A stretch of DNA of 64,000 bases from Venturia oleaginea (GCA_013176395.1 JABMLP010000033.1:186001-250000), one strand, 5' to 3'; numbered from the stretch's first letter, positions 13,301-24,402 are shown. The notes: generated from the sequence alone by a model not told the origin. Numbers and translations: made by a program.

Positions 13301-16300
13301 TGGCCCTCTCTACAACTATCAACCCGTGCGTGGATTGGAGTAGATGTTTTGAGCGTGAAGCTCCAATATTCCACGTTCCTGATAATTTCTCTCTTCGCCG
13401 CTTTTTGCACAAAACTTCTACAGAGAAAGACTACCGTCGAACTCGGGAATTGCTTCATCGCATGCTAGCCCAGGCCAGCGATTCCTACGAGGAGGCGTAT
13501 TGTAACGATATGGCTTCGAGTTTGAAATTTCTCCGAGCATCTGGCCAAGAGAGTCTTTCGGTCATCGAAGGTAAGCTACAAACCCTGCAACAATTAGCCA
13601 TTGACTATCTCAGAATTTCACGTCATTTTCCGTTAATTTTTGCCTACTATATTAATCTTCAATATAGTCACTTCCCTTCGTTCGATTCTTCAAGACGCTC
13701 TGGACAGTCGTAAAGCTCAGGTGGGCCTCGTTTTTGACCAGCTTTCTGCATCCCTAGCTGCGGACACTGTCATAGCAGACAAACTAGCCTACGATACAGG
13801 CTTTTGGCCCCGGATGTCTCCGATATCTCTTCTGCAACATCTGGCAGGTTCAGATAGCCTTACGCCACAATGGAGAGGCGCCATCACCCGGTACGGCATC
13901 CTTCTCTCCCAGATGCAATACTATCAGCGTGTCGTCAATATTTCTGGAACTGGGCCCGACTTCCTGAAAGAGCTTTTGAACCCCGGACATGTTGGTTGGG
14001 AGCCTCATGACTATCCGGAGTGGCTACTCTTCGAGATTGAGAACGATCTTCTTATCCGACCAGAGCAGGCACAAATTGCAAAAGAACTGCTTTCCCCTTC
14101 CTCTGGAAGCAATTCAGTGTCCCAGCTCAATATGGGTGCTGGCAAGAGTTCAGTAATTGCTCCAATAGTGGCAGCGACTCTTGCGAAAGGACAGCAACTG
14201 CCGCGCATCATTGTTCTGCCAGCTCTCGCAACCCAGATGTTTCACATTCTTCGCCAAAAGCTGGGCGGTCTGCTGAATTGCAAAGTCGTGAGCATGCCGT
14301 TCTCCCGTTCAGTCGAGCTCTCAGTAGCGCAGGCAGACACGATCCAATCGATCTACAAGGATTGCCTTAAGGATAGATGTGTTGTACTTTGTCAACCAGA
14401 GCACATTTTATCCTTCGATCTGCTTGGGATCGAAAAGTCTCTCGCTGATTCGACAGCCTCATATGGAGCCAGTCTTGTTGCCACCCAGAAATGGATCGCT
14501 CGCCACACTCGGGACATCCTAGACGAAAGTGACGAGATTCTCAACGTCAAATTTGAGCTGATCTACACGATCGGAATACAGAACTCTGTCGACTTTGCTC
14601 CTTCCCGTTGGCTAGTGATAATGACTGTTCTCGAAGTCCTCGAGGACTGCTTGTTGAAGAATTTGGATGAGATACAGCAACAGTTCCCGGACGGCTTACA
14701 AATCCACCACGTCAATGCAGGGCAGTTTCCTCGCCTGCAGGTTCTTCAATCTAGGGCTGCGAAATATTTGTTAACACTAGTCATGGATGCGATACTTGAG
14801 AAGGGTTTGCCAGGACTCCCTGCTCACCTGGAATCTAACGACAAGAAAGAGCTATTCGAATATATCTCGAAAGCTGATCAGGAACTTCCTATCCACAATC
14901 CTGATTTGGCCTCTCTTTTTGAGTCAGAGCATAGTAGCATGGTATTGCTGTTGCTCAAAGGTCTTTTCGGACATGGAGTCTTGCAGTTTGTGTTGCAGCA
15001 CAAACGCTGGCGAGTTACGTATGGCCACGACTTTTCTCGCAGTGATCAAGCAGTGCCATATCATGCTAAGGATCTTCCAGCCTTGCGAGCATTATTTGCC
15101 CATCCCGATGTTACCATACTTCTCACTTGCTTGAGTTACTACTATCAGGCTCTTTCGGACAAACAGCTTTTCCTCTGCTTGGAGGAGCTTCTCGCATCAG
15201 ATGACCCTGAAGGTGAATATGACTCTTGGGTGAGAACTACACCACTGATCCCAAAAGCCTTCTTACATCTTTCTGGAATCAACCTCAAGGATCAGCCACA
15301 GTGCATCGAGGTACTTTTCCCTATCATACGGTATTCGAAGGCTGTTATCGACTTCTACATGTCACGACGTGTCTTTCCCAAAGAGATGAAGGAATTTCCA
15401 CAGAAGCTTTCAAGTTCGGGATGGGACATCGCTCGCAAGAAGCATCATCCTATCACCGGCTTTTCGGGCACTAATGACAGTAGATACCTTCTACCGCTTT
15501 CCATCACGCAGGCCGAGATTCCTGAAATGGTGCACACAAATGCCATGATGCTGAATTGTCTTTTGCAACTACGCAACACTTACAGCGTTATCCCCAGTCC
15601 TGGCGACACCGATGCCATTCTTGACCTTGCTGTAGCTGCCGAGCCTGAAATCCGGGTGATCATTGATCCTGGTGCTTTGGTGCTCAATTTCAGCAATTAC
15701 GAAATGGCGCGAAGATGGCTAGTCCGGGTTGAGTCTGAAGCAACGCAGGCAGCGATTTATTTCGACGATCAAGATGAGCTTGCCGTCCTTACGCGGGACG
15801 GCAGAGTGCAGTCTTTGCAAGAGTCTCCTATGCTGAAGCAAATAGATAAATGTCTGGTGTATCTGGATCAGGCTCACTCGCGTGGTACTGACCTCAAGCT
15901 GCCCTCCTACTATCGAGCTGCTGTCACGTTGGGTTTGGGACTTACAAAAGATTCACTCAGTCAAGGTAAAAATGTCCCCCAAGAAGTTACGTGCCTTTGG
16001 GCGCTTCTGGCATCACTGCTAACATTTTCTAGCTTGTATGCGATTACGAGATCTGGCCCATGGGCAATCTGTGATGTTATGCGCACCCCACGAGATACAC
16101 CGCCAGATTGTGGAGCGCTCTGGAAAATCGACCGCCACGGAGATACAGGTGGAAGATGTTCTCATCTGGAGTATCAGTAACACTCAAGAATATACGAGGA
16201 AGTGCGTACCACTTTGGAGTATACAGGGAATGAGGTCTCAAAAACGCGAAGTTACCTGGCATGATGCCATGCAGCCCGATGCAATTCTCGAGCCCGAGGC

Positions 16301-17318
16301 CAAGACTTTGACCGATTGGTATAATGTTCGAAAGAGCGAAGGAAGTGGCCAATGGCTGCGAAGTTTTGGTGACAACGTTCTTAATGGGCGACCAACAGAA
16401 GTCAAAGCCATCCAGCAGAAAATGGCAGACTTCGGTACCTTCTCTGTGAATTCTGCCGCACTCCACGAAGAGCAAGAGCGCGAGCTTTCATCCGAATCGG
16501 AGCAGGAGCGGCAACAAGAGGCAATGCCAAAGATGACACCAGCGGTCTCTATCGCGAATGACAGCCTCATGCAAATGGTAAAGCGAGGCTCGCTGGATCC
16601 TAATTCAGAGACCTTCGTTCCTGCTTTCCAGACTTTGAGATGTACACGAGCTTCGGGAGCATTTGATCTGATGTCATGGCCAGCTGGAATCTTCACATCC
16701 AAAGACTTTTCCCTCACCATTCACACCACTACAGGCCAGAAACAAGATCAGTTCATCAGAACAGTGCAATGGGTGTTGAGCTGTCCAACCACCAAGATCC
16801 TGGCGATCATCAGTCCAGTAGAGGCAAGTAAGCTTCAGCCTCTCATCCGCGCACAGAATAAGATCGCACTCCATGTCTATTCCCCACGCATCAAAGACTC
16901 TATGCTGCCAATGGACGATCTAAAGTACTGCGCCGTTCCCAGTCGTAGCCTCTCGTACCCATCACCCGATCTCAACATTCGCATTGAACTGAACCTCTTT
17001 GCCGGACAGTTGTACTTCAAAGATCGAAAAGAATATGAGTCGGTGTGTCGCTACCTGGGCCTCGCCTATCGAGCACCTGCTGCTGGTATTAGGGTCTCTG
17101 CTGATGGGTTCATTGCCATAAAGCATCGTGCGAAATACGATCCCGAGATGGCTCGAATCTGCAAGATGACCAGGAGCCCTGTCAGTATGCTGACGAGATT
17201 GATGGAGTTCAGGAGGAAAGGCCAGACTTTTGCGAAGACTCACATGGGCGCTTTGCTTGGTGGTCAGATTCTCGACGATCGTGCGTTCCGTACATCAGGT
17301 GGAGTATGCCTTGGTTAG
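7363..17318 (+). CDS. Giant DUF6606/DUF3638/DUF3645 protein with SF2-like ATPase motifs
   Basis: Eight exons, 7363-7678, 7730-8225, 8293-8471, 8523-10981, 11032-11106, 11347-13570, 13668-15965 and 16033-17318, give 3110 residues, about the usual size of this fungal family. The N-terminus (HIIDNVFMPPKLPQKDD) is the DUF6606 region. The C-terminal third has DUF3638 and DUF3645. Motifs visible there: Walker A-like NMGAGKSS (Lys about 2076), a DESDE box (Asp about 2202), TGFSGTNDSRYLLPL (about 2513), SRGTDLKLP (about 2655) and QACMRLRDLAHGQS (about 2682). In order and form these match motifs I, II, III, V and VI of SecA/SF2 ATPases. Databases often label the family ubiquitinyl hydrolase, but I see no protease triad to support that. 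Intron 5 is longest (240 nt). The ATG at 7363 follows TCACT and is the first in frame. Role unknown; probably an ATP-dependent cytosolic or nuclear machine. Confidence 0.88.
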
Positions 17319-17824
17319 TAAGCAGAGCTGATGCAGAAGGAAATGTCGATTTGGAAATGTAAGGTCAATTTGTTGCTTTTGTGGTGACATGGTTGGAGAT
17401 CAAGTTCCTGGAGACATTGATGCAAATCATGCCAGGATCTCTTGGTTATCGGCACTAGGATAGACGCCTCCAATAGACGCCTCGAATAGACACTCCATTT
17501 CGTATACGCTGTAGTCGCTGATGTGAAGTTCAGCATTCGAGTGACCTGAACGCACCACAATGGGGCCTTTAATTGCCGTCCCTCATACCGCTCTCGAACT
17601 CATAAATCTAGCTATTTAGGGAAACTATCATAACATAGGGTCGCTATCCATGATTTTCTGGAGAGTTTTTAAGACTAGGTTGCCAAAAATCCATCAATAT
17701 TTATATCAAGTAAAGCAGTATAAGTTAGCAGAAGGGTCCTGAATTGCCAGACCGATTATAGTAGTAAAACTTGGTACCAACATCCTCACATGAACATATC
17801 CTTTCCCGAGTCAGTATTTTCTTT
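17319..17824. other. Intergenic region
   Basis: About 0.5 kb between two convergent genes, AT-rich from about 17600. Nothing beyond 3' flanks is seen. Confidence 0.6.
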
Positions 17825-18726
17825 TCACCCGCGATCCTCACCTTTGATATACGCATCAAACCACGCAACCGCTTGATAAAACGCTTGCTCCTTAGCAAAC
17901 AAAACCTTAATGCTCAAATCACCACGAACCGCAAACCCATGTGAAACACCAGTAAACAAAGTAATCTGATAAGGATTCCCAGATTCCTTTAGAATAACCT
18001 CCGTCTCATGTCGTTTCTCAGGCGGAAAGACACGATCCGTTTCTACTCCCTCTCACATCAGATTTTCATCCGGATACATATAACAAAGAGCGAGGAAACT
18101 GACCTGCAGCAGCAATACTCAATGAACCCTCAATCCCCTTCACCTCCCCCGCAGTAACCCAACTCGGATGCGCTATAAATCCCGCTTCTAACCCTCCTTT
18201 CTTCGTTAAAAATCTAGTTACGTATTTAGCGCCGAACCATTATCCAACGCCCCCGATTCTCTCTACTCCCATCGATCCCGTCATCTCTTTAATCACAGCC
18301 TCAACAATCGGATCAATATGCTCAAAGATATGTTTTCCCCGCCACGAATCCATGTCGAAATCATCGAAATCATCGAAATCATCGGGACGGTTGATGGGGA
18401 TGGCGTCGCCGTGGAAGAGATCGGTCATTAGTGTTAGATAACCGTTTGCGGCGTATTGGTCGGCTAGGAATTGGTCGTTTGGGAATTTATGGCCGAAGAT
18501 GTCTGTTAGGAGGAGGATTGCTACAGAGGTTGTTTTGTTTTCTGGGTAGGCTATGTAGGTTGATGCTAGAGGTTACGATGTTAGTCGTTTTTTCTGTTTT
18601 CTATTCTTTATAATGAGTTTTGTGGGGTTGAGGCGTACTTCCTGCGATATCTTTTAATGTTCTTGTTGCTTCGCCTTCGTGTTTGACGCCGATTGTGCAG
18701 CATTTTCGCGGTGGGTGAGATGTCAT
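17825..18726 (-). pseudogene. Dienelactone hydrolase family, broken at the nucleophile
   Basis: Three exons on the minus strand, 18726-18639, 18565-18104 and 18042-17825, form one 255-codon frame with correct phases. The family is clear: MTSHPPRKCCTIG start, AYPENKTTSVAILLLTDIFG, DLFHGDA, IAHPSWV, and the Asp/His part AAETDRVFPPEKR with TGVSHGFAVRGD. Family members have a GYCFGAKY-type elbow with the nucleophilic Cys. Here the sequence reads Gly, stop (TAA at 18240-18242), Trp (TGG at 18237-18239), then FGAKYV, so both the Tyr and the Cys codons are altered. A 9-bp repeat encodes DDFDDFDDFD just upstream. The remaining frame and splice sites are intact, so the loss looks recent, or the gene was mutated only here. 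Not a functional hydrolase as read. Confidence 0.85.
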
Positions 18727-18920
18727 TCTTTTTGATTTGGGTCTGGAATTATTCGGGAGGATGTTGTACTATTCGATCCTTCTCACGATGGGAGTCAGTT
18801 TAATTGTCAAGATATTTTGGTTCATGTTGTGAGTTGGAGTTTTACAGTCATTATTGCGAGGTGAAGCGGGACCGGCGATATTGCAAGCGATAACGTTCGG
18901 CGTTTCGGACTCAAAATCAT

Positions 18921-19474
18921 TCACTGCTTGGAAAGAACGATAGGTTGATCATGTTTCTCAAGCATCTCAATGGTAGGCTTACTGGTTTCTGTGCAAGAAC
19001 AAAGCCCAGGAACCCTCCATATCCGCCCAGTAGTATGCTTCCGAGATCTTTACCAACTGAATCACCCTTGCCTTCGTCTGCTGCGTTCTAAACCAATCCC
19101 AGCTTCATCTTGAACCATCCATAGCAGTCAAATGCTTTGCCAAAGATTCCAGCTACCTGTTCTGAATTTTTTGCAGTCTCTCCAGGGCCAGTCTCCGTCA
19201 TATTGCGATTCTCCACAGCTTCGACTTTCATCAAAGTCTCAGCCTTGCCAAGAGCTTGAACTGTAGAGGCAGCCTCGTCTACTGCCGGTGCTTCCATCGG
19301 TTCTCTATTGGTGAAGCTCATCTCCGTTTGGCCATGTGGACGAGCGCCTTCGAAGAATGAAGTCGCAAAATCCACAGTCGGAAAGTCAGGGTCGTATTCT
19401 GTAGTGAAGACACGCTGACTCTTAACTCTTCCACGAGTGACGATCTTGTAGTGGAAAAGTGCGAACTTGGTGCT
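18921..19474 (-). pseudogene. Hypothetical protein, start unresolved, possible in-frame TAG
   Basis: An open minus-strand frame runs from a likely acceptor (TTCTAG, exon from 19474) through KFALFHYKIVTRGRVKSQ and a Glu/Ala-rich part to FDCYGWFKMKLGLV, then TAG at 19088-19090. In the same frame the next 35 codons stay open, are Gly-rich and hydrophobic (LGSILLGGYGGFLGFVLAQ), and end at a good GTAAGC donor; a CTTTCCAAG acceptor then gives a final CAG TGA at 18921. Either the protein really ends at the TAG (first in-frame ATG at 19375, 95 residues) or the TAG is a nonsense mutation. The upstream exon could not be placed. I do not recognise the family. Confidence 0.4.
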
Positions 19475-19673
19475 CTAGAAGTGTTTTGTTAGACTTCATC
19501 CATTCTCATGTCGAATTTTTCGGCGGAAGAGACAAAGAAGGTGACTGAGGTGGAGGGTCAAGGCCGATAGTGCAAGTTTCCTAGCATGCTGAGAATGGAA
19601 ATTGCTAGCACTAAGAGCCTGTTGTAGACAAAGTGAATCAAGTGGCAGGCGCTTATGAGCTGGACTTCCTCAG

Positions 19674-19751
19674 TTTAAGATCGATATTGATAAATACCTA
19701 GCGATTCTTTTTTTTTAGAAATCACCAGAAAATCATCGATATCGATCCTGG
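19674..19751. repeat. Dispersed palindromic element, copy C
   Basis: Left arm TTTAAGATCGATATTGATAA, T-rich loop, right arm CCAGAAAATCATCGATATCG ending near 19751. It overlaps the 3' end of the F-box/2EXR-like frame on the minus strand and supplies its last codons and stop. Confidence 0.75.
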
Positions 19752-20670
19752 TAATAAGCATTCTAAAACAAAAGCAGTGCTCGACACCTGCAACATAGCC
19801 ATCGAATTTAACTTGCAAGTACTGCCTCGTGGTCCAAAAGAGCTCAAATAGAGACAGAGATGACTTACCGGGAGACTCATCGAGGTTCTAAGTTCCGCAG
19901 AGTTGAAAACACCACACCGAATACCAGAATACGCCGCATACAATTTCTGAAGAAACGGAACTGCAGGTATCTTGCTTTTCGGAACATCAATCATTTCCGG
20001 CTGAATTCGAAGTCTCAACGAACCCCACAACCTCCGCGGAAGACAGTCTTCCACCGCCTCATAATCCCATTCACCCGTTGCGCCAAAGATGTGGAACCCT
20101 TGGAGATTCGGTAATAGGAACAGATTTGGCGCTCGCTTGCCCGCTCCAAGACCCGTTGCATCTCTCAATATGATGCTCTTGATGTAAGATGAAAGTCTAT
20201 CACCATTACCCATCAGGAACCAATTGAGTCCGATGCCATCGTCGATGTAGAAAGTATTCTCCCCGTACAAGACCGGCAAGCCCTCGTGATAAAAGAGCTG
20301 ACAGGTGCGTAGTAGTTGCGCAGTTGCACGGATAGTCTTTCGCACTGGTGGGATGGTCTCGATGTCACCCAGTTCCGGGCGGCAGACACAACCTTTGTAA
20401 CACTTTGAACGCGAATCGTGGACGTAGCCTTGAGCGTGGGGATTTGCGATACCGATAACGAAGTGTCAAATAAACTCATTTCATTCTATCCTCATTTGTA
20501 TTAGCTCGAATACGAGTCTCTCAATTGTATAAATATGCGGATAGCCCACACATCAATTCAGACTTCAGTCTGCTTCATCTATCTTTTGACACGAAGCAGT
20601 TGCGGTAGAATTTGAGTCGGAGCTCAGCTGGTATGTCGGCGAGGCCGAGTTTGGCGTTTTCTTTGGACAT
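19722..20670 (-). pseudogene. F-box/2EXR-like protein gene split by a solo-LTR-like insertion
   Basis: The minus-strand frame starts at ATG 20670 with LADIPAELRLKFYRNCF, a 2EXR/F-box-type opening. It is interrupted by a 128-bp insert at 20464-20591. If the insert and one copy of the flanking 5-bp repeat are skipped, the frame rejoins exactly and continues to the stop at 19722, 272 codons in all. The later part has CYKGCVCRPELGDIE and the family-typical LLRTCQLFYHEGLPVLYGEN, where a fungal 2EXR protein has 'tCrqiY.EalpiLYgeN'. An in-frame 81-nt segment, 19788-19868, has GTAAGT and GCAG borders and may be an intron. The C-terminus PGSISMIFW lies in palindromic copy C, so the 3' end may also be altered. 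Function unknown; such proteins are numerous in fungi. Confidence 0.72.
20464..20591. mobile_element. Solo-LTR-like insertion, 128 bp, with 5-bp target duplication
   Basis: The insert begins TGTCAAAT and ends TTTTGACA, that is TG...CA with a 7-bp terminal inverted repeat. It is flanked by the identical pentamer CGAAG at 20459-20463 and 20592-20596. A TATAAATA box sits at 20528-20535 on the plus strand, and short hairpins are present (CAGACTTCAGTCTG). Termini, target-site duplication and TATA fit a solo LTR of a small (TRIM-like) retrotransposon. A MITE with 5-bp duplication is the alternative. It is not a canonical intron because no choice of borders gives GT...AG. Confidence 0.7.
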
Positions 20671-20832
20671 AACGGGATTCGAATTCCGATGCCAGTTAGC
20701 AATGTCGAGACTTCCAATCACAGCTTGGGGTTGATCAAATTACTCACCGTGGTCAATGCGATAAAATTATGGAGTGTAGAGAGAATCACGGAGAGAGTGC
20801 GGGCGTTTTTGTTGAAATGTTGGCGAGATAAT

Positions 20833-20886
20833 GTGGAAGAAGTGAAGAAGTGAAGAAGTGAAGAAGTGAAGAAGTGAAGAAGTGGA
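20833..20886. repeat. Tandem repeat of 8-bp unit GTGAAGAA
   Basis: About six near-perfect copies of GTGAAGAA between 20833 and 20886, in non-coding DNA upstream of the F-box/2EXR-like gene. Confidence 0.8.
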
Positions 20887-21399
20887 GACCTAGGAGATCT
20901 CGACCAAGAAAAGGGTAACAAGCAAGTCTGCCGGGTCACTTGTTCGAGATATGTGCCAATCCAGATCCGTGTATAGCACCGTTACCAGGATCTTATCCTC
21001 AAATCCAGAACAAGAAACTCTCACATTCTCCGCGCCGATGGTAAAATCACATCAACTCGAATCATTTATCGATCTTTTACAAACTAAATTCCACGCGTTT
21101 GTGACGACTTGGAGTTCCGTCCTCTTCAACTTGAATTGGATTGAATATTTTCCATAAGATCAGAACTTGATATATAGTCAAGTAGCTGTTTCGCACCGAC
21201 TATGTCGACCTACCCTCTAACACCAGTCCATTTTAATCAGCGCGTTGATCCGAATTCCTCCATCACACCGATACTTTCCTTGTGACTCTCTTCATCATTT
21301 TGCCTACCATGAACGAACGCCACAAAAGTATAGCAGGGTATTACGCGTCAGCCAAAAGAACAACAAACATTCAACGAGTGAAGATGTGTCCGAGACTAA

Positions 21400-22530
21400 T
21401 TAAGCAAACAAACAAGAGTCGAGAGACTTCCATTCCTCCAGAAGTACATCACACTCCACACGTGCATCCTCAACCAGGGCGTCCATCTTGATATCATTCT
21501 TGTCATATCCGAATGGATCTTCCAGCTGACTACCAATCCCTTCGATGCCGTAGAGTGTAAATGCCACCAGAGCAACAATAGGCACAGCCCAGAAGCCCAT
21601 GTCATCCACCATAGCAAATGGCAAAACCATCAAGTATAATGCCAGGACTTGTCTCGCGTGGATCAGATGGGCGACTGGTATGGGTGTCGCGCGAATGGTC
21701 TCCATAGCTCCGTAGCTGGATACCAAGTTCGACAGCTGTGTATCGATATAGCTGGCCTGTGGTGGTGCCCACCAGCCTCGCAGCACACCACGTCGAATGT
21801 AGGCCTCAACGCTGATGGAGAGTTGCAAAGGCATCGCCAGGCCTTGTCCTTCGAGACTGGCCAATTTGGCTGGGAGGAGATCGGTATAGTCTGGCCGTAA
21901 CGTGCCAAGACTCTCGTTGATGGCGGCTGCATCGATGAGCTGCTCAGGCTGCACAGCTTTTGGTGTTGCATAGCCAGATCTCGTCAGGCCATTTCTCGAG
22001 AGAAGGAAAGGGGTGTTCGGCGATGTGAGGGTGTTGTGGGTGAACTCGGACCGGAGGTTGTGTTTCACGGCGTATAGCATTGCTATGAGGATCCTGATGA
22101 CCGACTCGGTATCTGCTCTTTCTGCTTCGGTGGTTTCATCCTTCGAGTTCCTCGAGCAGGTAAGGAAATACCTCGTAAGGTTTCTTGTGGCGGTAATCAC
22201 AGCTGTGAAGTGATTTCTGCCTGTCCAGAACCTGTCATATGAGCTTCCATTTCTGAAGACCAGCATAAGACCAACGACGATGGAAAGGCTAGGTACTATG
22301 GTTCCGGGTAGGTCCAAGGAGCTGTAGTATAGGTCGACGGACACAACGAGAGCTGTAAACAGACAGTGGAAGAGGACTGGGAGTATGATGGAGCCGTGAA
22401 CGCTGCCCTTTGTTATGCGCAGCACGAGAGGCCATCTGCGTGGTTTCTGCCTCGTTGAATAGAACATTGGATATGTCGAGACGCGAGAAGCTGGCATAGC
22501 AGGGCGGGTCGATTCTGTTAGCGAGTCCAT
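21400..22530 (-). CDS. Bestrophin-like (UPF0187) chloride channel family membrane protein
   Basis: Single-exon minus-strand gene, 376 residues from the ATG at 22530; the frame is open further upstream but without an ATG. Family features: SSYDRFWTGRNHF after the second hydrophobic segment, and the C-terminal GIEGIGSQLEDPFGYDKNDI, matching the conserved 'EDPFG.D.NDi' end of bestrophins. Hydrophobic segments: GSIILPVLFHCLFTALVVSV, VPSLSIVVGLMLVFR, VLALYLMVLPFAMV and FWAVPIVALVAFTLYG. Fungal and bacterial members form pentameric anion or cation channels in membranes; which membrane is used here is not visible. The loop around residues 125-220 is long and Ser/Thr-rich, so it probably has a regulatory role. 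Confidence 0.88.
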   Translation of the reverse strand: MDSLTESTRPAMPASRVSTYPMFYSTRQKPRRWPLVLRITKGSVHGSIILPVLFHCLFTALVVSVDLYYSSLDLPGTIVPSLSIVVGLMLVFRNGSSYDRFWTGRNHFTAVITATRNLTRYFLTCSRNSKDETTEAERADTESVIRILIAMLYAVKHNLRSEFTHNTLTSPNTPFLLSRNGLTRSGYATPKAVQPEQLIDAAAINESLGTLRPDYTDLLPAKLASLEGQGLAMPLQLSISVEAYIRRGVLRGWWAPPQASYIDTQLSNLVSSYGAMETIRATPIPVAHLIHARQVLALYLMVLPFAMVDDMGFWAVPIVALVAFTLYGIEGIGSQLEDPFGYDKNDIKMDALVEDARVECDVLLEEWKSLDSCLFA

Positions 22531-23215
22531 GTTGCTGGATTGTGCCTCGATATGAACAGTTGCCAAACAGTCTTATTTCTTATTGACTTTCATATACAAA
22601 AGCAAAGAGGTGCAGAAATGGAGGTGGCTTATCGTCTGAAATTACCTATTCGGGACATGTGTGATGCTGATCTTGGACCCCTCGGACTTCCTTCCTGAGG
22701 CCTGAAACTCCTGATAATACCTAGTCCATCCGAATGGCATGACGAAGAACTCCCCAAATTCGAGGACTTGTTTTGCTGACTAACTACAGATCTGTACTGT
22801 TTATGAGTGTTGAGCAATCGTTCGAGGCTTATATGCGTTCGCAATTCTGTTGTTTAGCTTCAGCATTTGCCAAAACCAGTGCTCAGTCAGCGTCTTGCCA
22901 AGTACATACATGCCAAGGGTCCGAGGAAAAGAGGCGCGCAATAGGTGGACAAGTAGGAGCTTGATAATCTGTGCCTAAGCGAAGCTGTTCATTGCAGACT
23001 CTTGCATCACCAGTAGACCAGTTGCCCACTTGGAAAATGCCGTTGCCAGCCTCGTGCTGCATGAAAGCGTTTATTAGGCTATGGGTACTAATCCCTCTGG
23101 TCGCTGGGCCCAAACTAAACATAAAGAGATGGAAGAGCTAGTCGTCTTCGAATTCCAGTCTACTCACATCTTCTTCTTAGCTGGCTCTAATCTCGGATCT
23201 TGTCTCGAAAGAAAA

Positions 23216-24402
23216 ATGACCACGTCTAACACGGCCTCGTCAGCACTATGCCCATACGTCAGCCTTCAAGACTACAGCTGGGCCATCCGTCCCATCTTTC
23301 TCAAACCTCGCGGATCATGTCATGGGGTGTCGCTGGACTGGAACTTTACAGTCATTAGCCTTTTCGTGGCCTTTCACTCAATAGGGATGTGGATGGCTCT
23401 AAGAATCATCATCAATACCTTCTCAAATTTCAAGCGCTGGTCTACTATCTACTTCTGGTAATCTCTCCATAAAATACTTCCTAATGAGTGGGAGCAAGCA
23501 TAAACGTCTAATAAGCATCTAGGTCCATCATTACGACCGCCTCAACCATACCTCTTTACGCCATCACAGTCGACATCATGTTCCTTACCAACTTCGGCAG
23601 CATGAACATCCTTGGCGACATAATTTATCCTATTGCTTCCATTTTGACAAACGAGAGTTTCCTGGTCGTTCTATACTCGCGTCTTCATCTCATCGTTGAT
23701 TCGCCCAGAATCCTCCGCGCTTTACTAATTGTCATCCTCGGAGTTGGCATACCACTTCAAATAGTTATGGTTTTGGCTGGCGATCGTGTTCTCGGCACAA
23801 ATGTATGGGCGGTCACGTTTCGTTTGGAGATGATCTTTCCCTTCTCCGAGATTCTGTTATCAACCCTCTATGTCTACTTCTTCATCAAATTTATGCAGCA
23901 AAGCACAGGCGCCGCAGATCCACGCATGAAACGTACCTTCTACTTCCTCGTTGCAGCAGAAACTTTCGTTGTCATCATGGACGTTGTAGGCATTACTTTG
24001 TGGTACATGGATTTATACCTCCTTCGATTAGCAGTGCTACCGTTCATAACCGCCTTGAAGCTCAATGTTGAGTTCATGATATTGAACCGGCTCACCGGCA
24101 TCGGCAAGAGGCAAAATGAGTTGAGGAACATCACGATCTCGGCACATGACGGGGAGACAGAGGAAGTGCAGGTGGTGACTCCTTGCACCTTTCAATTCGA
24201 AGCTCCGACTTTGAGAATGAAGGGGCTGGGGTTGGGTATTGACGTGAGCATGATGAGGGAGGATGGCTTTGGGGATGTGAAGACACTAGCAGATGGTCTC
24301 AGGGAAGTCGAGACCAGCATTGGAATCATTGAGGAAAGAGAGAGTTTGGATGAGATGGAGAGAAGGTACCTTGGAAGATTTGGAGGGTTAGATATGGTCT
24401 GA
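23216..24402 (+). CDS. DUF7703-type integral membrane protein
   Basis: Two exons, 23216-23457 and 23523-24402, give 373 residues. Exon 1 ends inside the Trp codon of IYFW; exon 2 resumes with SIITTASTIPLYA. About seven hydrophobic helices are visible (for example FTVISLFVAFHSIGMWMA, ALLIVILGVGIPLQIVMVLA, TFYFLVAAETFVVIMDVVGI), followed by a hydrophilic cytosolic tail from about residue 275. The topology and the RTFYFLVAAE / LKLNVEFMILNRL segments fit the fungal DUF7703 family. No enzyme motif is seen. The ATG at 23216 is chosen because the upstream in-frame extension lacks features. Palindromic copy D lies 134 bp downstream of the stop. Confidence 0.8.

Noticed and set aside
17825..18726. Explaining the hydrolase stop by repeat-induced point mutation
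   Set aside because: The changes are not C-to-T or G-to-A and there is no wider RIP-like bias in the gene.
20464..20591. Reading the 128-bp insert as an ordinary intron or introner
   Set aside because: Any border that keeps the frame ends in TC or CA, not AG, and there is no branch site.
20660..20700. tRNA T-arm-like string GGGATTCGAATTCC
   Set aside because: The stem does not pair fully, no other tRNA arms are present, and it abuts the first exon of the F-box/2EXR-like gene.
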